From contig CAJUIW010000023.1 in assembly GCA_910586895.1 (NCBI GenBank), forward strand, positions 1-16,312: a stretch of 16,312 nt of DNA, written 5' to 3'. The notes beneath the pieces were generated by a model. It was not told the DNA's origin, ran no database searches, and saw only the letters and a program-made list of their open reading frames with translations. The stretch comes from an uncultured Muribaculaceae bacterium (lineage in GTDB: Bacteria > Bacteroidota > Bacteroidia > Bacteroidales > Muribaculaceae). The translations under genes were made by a program, and so were the position numbers. This document shows, in pieces, positions 1 through 5,207 of this stretch; the stretch's first letter is position 1; every line of letters begins with the position of its first letter.

Positions 1-164
1 CAACATTTGAATAGAGACAATGATTGTCTTCCGACCGCTAAAACGCGGAGCGATGGGCCTGCGAGGGCTGTATCGGGATAACAGGCATCTTCGAAGCCAT
101 TCTGCTGCAGTCGGTGCTATGCCCCACTCCTCGCTTGCAGCTCGAAGTGGGGTTATCCCAAACA
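1..164. repeat. Gene-free hairpin mosaic, left end
   Basis: No convincing gene is present; the one open frame that crosses it also reads through the repeat cassette next door and resembles no protein I know. The stretch is rich in short inverted repeats. AGACAAT/ATTGTCT pair at 15-21 and 23-29 around a single base. CCCCACT at 122-128 pairs with AGTGGGG at 146-152 around a 17-nt loop that contains CTCGC and CTCG, the same loop core seen in the hairpins at 234-262 and 16214-16247. A TTCGAA palindrome lies within GGC...GCC at about 84-98. I read this as part of the dispersed repeat family of the neighbouring cassette. Whether it acts as DNA or as RNA cannot be told from the sequence. Confidence 0.55.
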
Positions 165-330
165 CGCCTCTTCGAGGCTGCAATCCGGGGATGGAAAGTT
201 ATCTTTCAGATAATTTTGTGGGGGCTCGGCTTTCCGCGGGTCTCGCTGCGTTCGGCCCGCGGCTAAAACATGAATGAACCTTTCAGGTTCGGTTTCCAGG
301 GGTATCTGATACATGCCAAAGGCATGTCCC
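165..330. repeat. Dispersed hairpin cassette, left copy
   Basis: This is a string of small hairpins: GCCTC-ttc-GAGGC (166-178), TTATC-tttca-GATAA (199-213), a 7-bp stem CCGCGGG/CCCGCGG (234-240 and 256-262), GAACC-tttca-GGTTC (276-290), GTATC-t-GATAC (302-312) and ACATGCC-aaa-GGCATGT (311-327). Positions 185-220 are identical over 36 nt to 16165-16200 in the right copy, and the order of hairpins is the same in both. The central stem differs in sequence between the copies but stays complementary. It lies 3' of the SemiSWEET gene, in a gene-free stretch. I know no named family for it; a Bacteroidales intergenic repeat or a structured RNA are both possible. Confidence 0.8.
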
Positions 331-373
331 TACGGTCATATCTCTGTGTATTAATGCATCTACGGCCATGAGA

Positions 374-411
374 GCCTCTGCGAGGCTTGCGCCCCGAGGA
401 TGGAAAGTTTA
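374..411. repeat. Partial third copy of cassette 5' module
   Basis: The hairpin GCCTC-tgc-GAGGC (374-386) is followed by a diverged spacer and then GAGGATGGAAAGTT (about 397-410). This matches the start of the cassettes at 165 and 16144. The copy breaks off before the TTATC-tttca-GATAA hairpin and runs into the end of the SemiSWEET gene on the opposite strand. It looks like a decayed or truncated unit. The stretch 331-373 shows nothing I can name. Confidence 0.6.
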
Positions 412-428
412 TTTTTTGGGGGAGTGGG

Positions 429-710
429 TCAGGGACGTTTGCGGCGGTCGTTGTGGATTTTGATGCCGAAGACGATGGCGCTGGAGATGGTGGTGATGGA
501 GTTGGTGATGACGAGGGGTATGTTGGATAGGAGTATGCCTTGGATGACGAAGAAGATGCTGCCGGCGCCGAGCATGAGGAAGGTGGGGAGGGCTATGCCG
601 TCGGTCTGGCGGGTGCGGATGGTGTGCCATGCCTGGGGTACGTAGCCGATGATCATGCAGATGGCGGCAAGGTAGCCTACGATGTTGACTATGAGTGTGT
701 ATGTGTCCAT
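429..710 (-). CDS. SemiSWEET/PQ-loop sugar transporter-like protein
   Basis: A 93-aa membrane protein with three predicted helices (about residues 6-25, 41-60 and 64-84). The PQ-loop signature GYVPQ places Pro25-Gln26 at the end of the first helix, followed by a basic segment (TIRTRQTDG). This is the size and plan of SemiSWEETs, which dimerise to form a passive sugar uniporter in the inner membrane. Asn70 in the third helix matches the conserved substrate-contacting Asn of the family. The Trp expected 16 residues earlier is Phe54, and the usual nearby Tyr is Gln57, so the substrate may differ. It is separated from der by a strong hairpin at 750-777, so it is probably transcribed separately, but I saw no clear −7 element upstream. 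Family membership is secure; the transported substrate is unknown. Confidence 0.85.
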   Translation of the reverse strand: MDTYTLIVNIVGYLAAICMIIGYVPQAWHTIRTRQTDGIALPTFLMLGAGSIFFVIQGILLSNIPLVITNSITTISSAIVFGIKIHNDRRKRP

Positions 711-740
711 GATGATGCTGTAGATGTATTTGTTCAGAGA

Positions 741-777
741 GGAAAATAAGCCCCGCTCAGGAGAGCTGAGACGGGGC
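741..777 (-). terminator. Terminator after der
   Basis: GCCCCG-CTCAG (750-760) pairs with CTGAG-a-CGGGGC (766-777) around a 5-nt loop, giving an 11-bp stem with one bulged base. On the − strand the stem is followed by TTATTTTCC, and on the + strand a run of five T follows a few bases later, so it may act in both directions. It lies between the der stop and the SemiSWEET start, as expected for the end of the era-der transcript. Confidence 0.8.
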
Positions 778-835
778 CGTGATTTTTATGTTGTTGACTC
801 TCGGGGGCGGCCATGTAGGATGCCTGCCGGGAGGG

Positions 836-2155
836 TTATTTCTCGCGCATGTAGACGTTGATGGGTGTGCCGGTGAAGTCCCAGTTTTCGCGTATCTTGT
901 TTTCGAGGTAGCGGCGGTAGGGCTCCTTGACCCACTGGGGAAGGTTGCAGAAGAATATGAATGTGGGTACGGGTGAGCCTTTGAGCATGGTGACGTACTT
1001 GATTTTCACATACTTGCCTTTGTTGGCGGATGGCGGATATGCGCCGATGGCCTCGAGCATTACGTTGTTGAGTTGCGATGTGGGGACTGTGCGACGACGG
1101 TTTTCGTAGACTTTGACGGCTGTCTCAAGCACGCGGTAGATGCGCTGTTTGGTGAGGGCTGAGCCGAAGATGATGGGGAAGTCGGTGAATGGGGCGAAGC
1201 GTTCGCGGATGGTGTTCTCAAAGTGTGAGATGGCTTCCTGCGATTTGTCGGTGACGAGGTCCCACTTGTTGACGCATACGACGAGTCCTTTCTTGTTGCG
1301 CTGGATGAGGGAGAAGATGTTGACGTCCTGTGTCTCGATGCCGCGTGTGGCGTCGATCATCAGGATGCAGACGTCGGATGCCTCTATGGCTCGGATGGAG
1401 CGGATTACGGAGTAGTATTCGATGTCCTCGTTGACTTTGCCTTTTTTGCGTATGCCGGCGGTGTCGACGAGGTAGAAGTCGAATCCGAATTTATCGTAGC
1501 GTGTGTAGATGCTGTCGCGTGTGGTTCCGGCGATGTCGGTGACGATATGGCGTTCTTCGCCTATGAAGGCGTTGATGATGGATGACTTTCCGGCGTTGGG
1601 GCGTCCGACGATGGCGAATTTGGGTATGTCGTCGAGCTGCTCGTCGTCGGCTCCGGTGTCCTCGGGAAGCTTGCGCACGACTTCGTCAAGAAGGTCGCCT
1701 GTGCCGAATCCGCTGACGGCTGATACGGGCATGGGGTCGCCGAGGCCGAGGCTGTAGAATTCGGGTACGTTGTAGAGCCAGTCGTTGCTGTCCACTTTGT
1801 TGGCCACGAGTATGACGGGCTTGCGTGACTTGCGGAGAATCTCGGCCACGTGGTCGTCAAGGTCGGTGACTCCGTTCATGGCGTCGACCACGAAGAGGAT
1901 TTCGTCGGCCTGTTCGATGGCAAGGTGAACCTGCTTGTTGATCTCGCCTTCGAAGATGTCCTCGGAGTTGACTACCCATCCGCCTGTGTCAATGACGGAG
2001 AATTCCTTTCCGGCCCAGTCGACTTTGCCGTACTGGCGGTCGCGGGTGGTGCCGGCGGTGTCGTCGACAATGGCTGTGCGGGTCTGTGTAAGACGGTTGA
2101 AAAGGGTTGATTTGCCCACATTGGGGCGTCCAACAATTGCTATAATCTGTCCCAT
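836..2155 (-). CDS. der: Ribosome assembly GTPase Der (EngA)
   Basis: Der carries two tandem GTPase domains and a C-terminal KH-like domain and is needed for maturation of the 50S ribosomal subunit in the cytoplasm. Numbering from the start used here (439 aa): the first G domain has GRPNVGKS (9-16), DTGG (56-59) and NKVD (119-122). The second has GRPNAGKS (184-191), DTAG (231-234) and NKWD (296-299). The KH-like part runs from about 355 to the end. I chose the ATG at 2155, giving MGQIIAIVGRPN, over an in-frame TTG three codons upstream because family members begin right at this strand. It lies 21 nt downstream of era on the same strand, so the two are probably cotranscribed; a −7-like element in that gap might add a second promoter. 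All nucleotide-binding motifs are intact. Confidence 0.97.
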   Translation of the reverse strand: MGQIIAIVGRPNVGKSTLFNRLTQTRTAIVDDTAGTTRDRQYGKVDWAGKEFSVIDTGGWVVNSEDIFEGEINKQVHLAIEQADEILFVVDAMNGVTDLDDHVAEILRKSRKPVILVANKVDSNDWLYNVPEFYSLGLGDPMPVSAVSGFGTGDLLDEVVRKLPEDTGADDEQLDDIPKFAIVGRPNAGKSSIINAFIGEERHIVTDIAGTTRDSIYTRYDKFGFDFYLVDTAGIRKKGKVNEDIEYYSVIRSIRAIEASDVCILMIDATRGIETQDVNIFSLIQRNKKGLVVCVNKWDLVTDKSQEAISHFENTIRERFAPFTDFPIIFGSALTKQRIYRVLETAVKVYENRRRTVPTSQLNNVMLEAIGAYPPSANKGKYVKIKYVTMLKGSPVPTFIFFCNLPQWVKEPYRRYLENKIRENWDFTGTPINVYMREK

Positions 2156-2161
2156 AGGGTA

Positions 2162-2169
2162 CAAAGGTA
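2162..2169 (-). promoter_or_regulatory. Candidate −7 element before der
   Basis: TACCTTTG on the − strand fits the Bacteroidetes −7 consensus TAnnTTTG and sits in the 21-nt gap between era and der. The implied start of transcription would fall at or next to the der ATG, that is a nearly leaderless message. No good −33 element is visible inside the end of era, so chance is a real possibility. Confidence 0.3.
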
Positions 2170-2176
2170 CAAATTT

Positions 2177-3067
2177 TTATTCGATGTAGCCGAAAGAGCG
2201 GAGCTTGTTTTCGCGGTTGCGCCAGTTGGGCTCGACTTTTACGAAGAGTTCGAGGTAGACGCGCTTGCCGAAGAATGTCTCGATGTCCTTGCGGGCGGCG
2301 GTGCCAACTTTCTTGAGCATGGAGCCCTGGCGGCCTATGAGAATGCCTTTCTGTGAGTCGCGCTCTACGTAGATGACTGCCATGATGTGGATGGCTCCTT
2401 CTTTTTCGTCGAATTTCTCGACGATGACTTCGGTGCTGTAGGGCACTTCCTTGTCGTAGTTGAGGAGGATTTTCTCGCGTATGATTTCAGTGACGAAGAA
2501 TCGTGCGGGCTTGTCGGTGAGTGCGTCCTTGCCGAAGTAGGGTGCGTGGACGGGGAGTAGCTCGACGATGCGTGTCATGAGGTTGGTGACGTTGAAGTGT
2601 TCTTTGGCTGATGTGGGGAACACTTCGGCGTTGGGGAGGAGCTCTTTCCAGCGGTTGACGATGGTCTCGAGGTCAGTCTGGTTCTTGAGAAGGTCGATCT
2701 TGTTGATCACGAGGAGCACGGGGATGGTCTCGCGGGCCACTTTGGAGAGGTAGTCGGCGTTTTTGGTGGGATCCTCGATGACGTCGGTGACGTAGAGGAG
2801 CACATCGGCGTCGGTGAGGGCGCCTTCGCTGTAGCCGAGCATGCTTTCCTGAAGCTTGTATTTTGGTGCGAGCACTCCGGGGGTGTCGGAGAATACTATC
2901 TGATAGTCAGGGGAGTTGACTATGCCCATTATGCGGTGGCGTGTGGTCTGCGCCTTTGATGTTATGATACTTACGCGCTCGCCCACGAGGTCGTTCATCA
3001 GTGTTGACTTACCTACGTTGGGGTTGCCTACTATGTTTACGAATCCGGCTTTATGATTTTCGTTCAT
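2177..3067 (-). CDS. era: GTPase Era
   Basis: Era binds the 3' end of 16S rRNA and acts in 30S subunit maturation. The protein is 296 aa, the usual length. The N-terminal GTPase domain shows GNPNVGKS (14-21), the switch I region with TTRHRI (41-46), DTPG (61-64), NKID (122-125) and SAK (153-155). The C-terminal KH domain shows GRQG (245-248) within a basic helix, the RNA-binding GxxG loop. The ATG start gives MNENHKAGFVNIVG, typical of the family. It lies between a terminator-like hairpin after fabH and der. I saw no clear −7 element in the 102-nt upstream gap, so expression may come partly by read-through from the fabH operon. Confidence 0.97.
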   Translation of the reverse strand: MNENHKAGFVNIVGNPNVGKSTLMNDLVGERVSIITSKAQTTRHRIMGIVNSPDYQIVFSDTPGVLAPKYKLQESMLGYSEGALTDADVLLYVTDVIEDPTKNADYLSKVARETIPVLLVINKIDLLKNQTDLETIVNRWKELLPNAEVFPTSAKEHFNVTNLMTRIVELLPVHAPYFGKDALTDKPARFFVTEIIREKILLNYDKEVPYSTEVIVEKFDEKEGAIHIMAVIYVERDSQKGILIGRQGSMLKKVGTAARKDIETFFGKRVYLELFVKVEPNWRNRENKLRSFGYIE

Positions 3068-3106
3068 TTGGTTATGATGTTTTTATGTTTTTTCAATAGT
3101 TACTAT

Positions 3107-3142
3107 TTAAAAACAACGGTAGCACCGGAAAAGATGCTACCG
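3107..3142 (-). terminator. Terminator after fabH
   Basis: CGGTAGCA (3117-3124) and TGCTACCG (3135-3142) form a perfect 8-bp stem with a 10-nt loop. On the − strand it is followed directly by TTGTTTTTAAA, a good intrinsic terminator tail. It lies 27 nt past the fabH stop and before era, so it would end or attenuate the DUF177–rpmF–fabH transcript. Confidence 0.8.
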
Positions 3143-3169
3143 AGGTTATAAATTTTTGCCGGGAAGGGC

Positions 3170-4153
3170 TTAGATGTCCCAGATTACATAGAGGGCTCCC
3201 CATGTGAATCCGGCTCCGAAGGCGGTGAGAATCATGCGGTCGCCTTTCTTGAGCTGACCTTTGAACTCGTCGATGCAGAGCGGGATTGAGGCGGCAGATG
3301 TGTTGCCGTAGTGCTCGATGTTGACAAGCACTTTTTCGGGAGCTATGCCTGCGCGCTGGCTTACGGCCTCGATGATGCGGAGGTTGGCCTGATGGGGGAT
3401 GAGGTAGTCAACGTCCTCGATGCTGAGGCCGTTGCGTTCCATCACTTCGAGGCTTGATTCGAGCATGTCGGTAACGGCGTGCTTGTAAACGTAGCGTCCG
3501 TCCTGGATGACATAGTGCTCGCATGCGTCAATGGTGGCGTGTGAAGCGGGCTTCACGGAGCCTCCGGCGGGCATGATGAGGTGGTCGCGACCTTCGCCGT
3601 CGATGTGGAACACACCGTCCATGATGCCAACAGGGCGGTCAGTGGGTTCGAGCATCATGGCACCGGCACCGTCGCCGAAGAGAGGGCAGGTGGAGCGGTC
3701 GTTGTAGTTGACCATTGATGACATCATTTCAGCGGCTACTACCACTACTTTCTTGCGCATGCCTGAGCGAACGTAGGCGGCGCCGTCCTGCAGAGCTACG
3801 ATGAAACCGGCGCAAGCGGCCTGGATGTCGTAGGCGTAGGCGTTCTTGAGTCCGCAACGATGGGCTATTACAGAGCCGGTCGAGGGGAAGCGGTAGTCAG
3901 GGTTGGAGGTGGCGCAGATAAGGAGGTCCACTTCCTCGGGGGCAGTGCCTGTTGATTCGAGCAGGCGCTTTACTGCCTGTTCGCCAAGGTAAGAGGAGCC
4001 TTCACCCTCTTTCTTGAGGATACGGCGCTGTTTGATGCCGACGCGTGTAGTAATCCACTCGTCGTTAGTGTCCACCATTTTCGACAGCATCTCGTTGTCG
4101 AGGATATCGTCGGGGGCATAGGAGGCGATGCCCGATATTCGTGCGTTGAGCAT
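3170..4153 (-). CDS. fabH: β-ketoacyl-ACP synthase III FabH
   Basis: FabH condenses acetyl-CoA (or another short acyl-CoA) with malonyl-ACP and starts type II fatty-acid synthesis in the cytoplasm. From the ATG used here (327 aa) the catalytic triad is Cys114 in QAACAGF, His254 in IPHQANLR and Asn284 in HYGNTSAAS. The N-terminal signature DEWITTRVGIKQRR and the C-terminal FGAGFTWGA are also present. An in-frame GTG at 4189 would add 12 residues (GSNNISILRNL...) not typical of the family, so I prefer MLNARISGIASYAPDD. It follows rpmF on the same strand. plsX, which sits between rpmF and fabH in many other bacteria, is absent here, as is usual in Bacteroidetes as far as I know. The cluster links translation capacity with membrane synthesis. 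Confidence 0.95.
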   Translation of the reverse strand: MLNARISGIASYAPDDILDNEMLSKMVDTNDEWITTRVGIKQRRILKKEGEGSSYLGEQAVKRLLESTGTAPEEVDLLICATSNPDYRFPSTGSVIAHRCGLKNAYAYDIQAACAGFIVALQDGAAYVRSGMRKKVVVVAAEMMSSMVNYNDRSTCPLFGDGAGAMMLEPTDRPVGIMDGVFHIDGEGRDHLIMPAGGSVKPASHATIDACEHYVIQDGRYVYKHAVTDMLESSLEVMERNGLSIEDVDYLIPHQANLRIIEAVSQRAGIAPEKVLVNIEHYGNTSAASIPLCIDEFKGQLKKGDRMILTAFGAGFTWGALYVIWDI

Positions 4154-4277
4154 AAGGTTACGGAGTATGGATATATTATTACTCCCCACCCGGCGCCGGA
4201 TTCAAGAGAAAAAGATAGCCGGCCGCTCCTGGCGGAGAGGAATATGATTTAAAAACCGGATAACGGTAAAGCCGAAA

Positions 4278-4463
4278 TTAAACGGCAGCTGTCTTTTCGA
4301 TGGCCAGCTTACCACGGTAGTAGCCGCATTCGCCGCATACAGTGTGATAGATGTGCCATGCTCCGCAGTTGGGGCAAAGAGCCAGGGTGGGGGCTACAGC
4401 CTTGTCATGAGTACGGCGCTTGGCTGTGCGTGTCTTGGATTGTTTGCGTTTAGGATGTGCCAT
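4278..4463 (-). CDS. rpmF: 50S ribosomal protein L32
   Basis: A 61-aa ribosomal protein with the standard start MAHPKRKQSKTRT, a strongly basic N-terminal half and a zinc-ribbon pattern with Cys30, Cys33, Cys43 and Cys46 (CPNC and CGEC). The four cysteines mark it as the zinc-binding form of L32. It lies 41 nt downstream of the DUF177 gene, the classic pairing in bacteria, and 124 nt upstream of the fabH ATG. The gap to fabH shows no clear promoter or terminator. Confidence 0.97.
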   Translation of the reverse strand: MAHPKRKQSKTRTAKRRTHDKAVAPTLALCPNCGAWHIYHTVCGECGYYRGKLAIEKTAAV

Positions 4464-4504
4464 TGGTTTTTATAGTTTATTTGTTATTGATTGAATTATT
4501 ATTT

Positions 4505-5107
4505 TTAGTTGTCAGATTCCGAGGAATCTGATGAAAGTCCTTTCAGGGCGTCCCAGCGGGGATCGGTGGGCGCATCGTCGGTGGTATCCATCGAGTCCAT
4601 TTCATCGATCAGGGTCTGTTCGAGTTCGGCATCTTCGTCGGATTCTCCTGCGGGGCGTGCGCGGTGCTTTTTGAGCATAGCGCTCATCTGGCGGTTGCAT
4701 TTTCCTAACGGGTGAACGTGCTTTATGGGAATGGTCAGGGCCACGGTGTCATAAATCAGGTATGCCACGTTGAGGTAGTTGTCGCTTTCGGGAATCACGA
4801 GAAGCTCGTCGGATTCATCGTTGTAGTCATCGCCATACTTCACGGTTATGGAGTAGGTGGTGTCCACGGGGTAAATCAAGTCGTCCAGACAGCGGTCGCA
4901 TATAAGGGTAATGGTACCCTCAATGTCAAACTGAAGGTGGTATATGTCCTGCTTGTGACTCACGGTAAGGGTCACGTGCAAATCAGCGTCGTGGATGTCG
5001 GCGCTTTCCATGTTGGCGAAAAATTGCTTGCCGAGGCTATACTCGAAAGTCTGCTCACCAACGGGCATGCTTTTCAGCGGCAATTTGAATTCAGTAAACT
5101 TTCCCAC
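4505..5107 (-). CDS. yceD: DUF177/YceD family protein
   Basis: A 200-aa soluble protein of the YceD (DUF177) family, which almost always precedes rpmF and is linked to large-subunit ribosome metabolism (23S rRNA accumulation). The core shows CDRC (Cys70, Cys73) in GTITLICDRCLDDL, a further Cys137 in HPLGKCN, and the C-terminal motif DPRWDALKGL (182-191), which is typical of Bacteroidetes members. The C-terminal third is acidic and probably flexible. It is the first gene of the rpmF-fabH operon and has a strong promoter at 5133-5164. The ATG start lies about 20 nt downstream of the expected transcription start. Confidence 0.9.
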   Translation of the reverse strand: MGKFTEFKLPLKSMPVGEQTFEYSLGKQFFANMESADIHDADLHVTLTVSHKQDIYHLQFDIEGTITLICDRCLDDLIYPVDTTYSITVKYGDDYNDESDELLVIPESDNYLNVAYLIYDTVALTIPIKHVHPLGKCNRQMSAMLKKHRARPAGESDEDAELEQTLIDEMDSMDTTDDAPTDPRWDALKGLSSDSSESDN

Positions 5108-5132
5108 TGTAGGATATGTTGAAAAAACTGTG

Positions 5133-5164
5133 CAAAGTTAGCGATTAAATTCCACTATGCCAAA
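5133..5164 (-). promoter_or_regulatory. Promoter of the yceD-rpmF-fabH operon
   Basis: On the − strand TTTG (5164-5161) is followed after exactly 20 nt by TAACTTTG (5140-5133). This is a textbook Bacteroidetes σABfr-type promoter (−33 TTTG, −7 TAnnTTTG). Transcription should start near 5126-5128, giving a leader of roughly 20 nt. A tandem 10-bp repeat lies immediately upstream. Confidence 0.8.
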
Positions 5165-5165
5165 T

Positions 5166-5185
5166 TTTAATGTTCTTTAATGTTC
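5166..5185. repeat. Tandem 10-bp repeat upstream of yceD promoter
   Basis: TTTAATGTTC occurs twice back to back (5166-5175 and 5176-5185 on +; GAACATTAAA read on −). The pair abuts the −33 element at about −40 to −59 from the likely start. One-turn spacing is what an activator site or UP-like element would show; no regulator can be named. Confidence 0.6.
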
Positions 5186-5207
5186 CGATGGAGCGATTCG
5201 GCATGTG

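Noticed and set aside
20..277. An 85-codon open frame on + through the left hairpin mosaic
   Set aside because: It consists of repeat hairpins, has no protein-like pattern, and the right-hand cassette does not keep the frame.
165..330. tRNA or known riboswitch
   Set aside because: No cloverleaf, anticodon arm or T-loop sequence; the hairpins do not match a riboswitch fold I know, and no gene start follows in a fitting direction.
165..411. A CRISPR array
   Set aside because: The repeats are not regularly spaced, the units are hairpin cassettes of changing sequence, and no cas genes are near.
4712..5122. A 136-codon open frame on + opposite the DUF177 gene
   Set aside because: It is antisense to a conserved gene and its promoter, with a valine-rich, featureless product.
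5186..5207. Terminator after the phosphoesterase gene
   Set aside because: Only a weak CCGA/TCGG pairing is present, and no proper T-run follows it.
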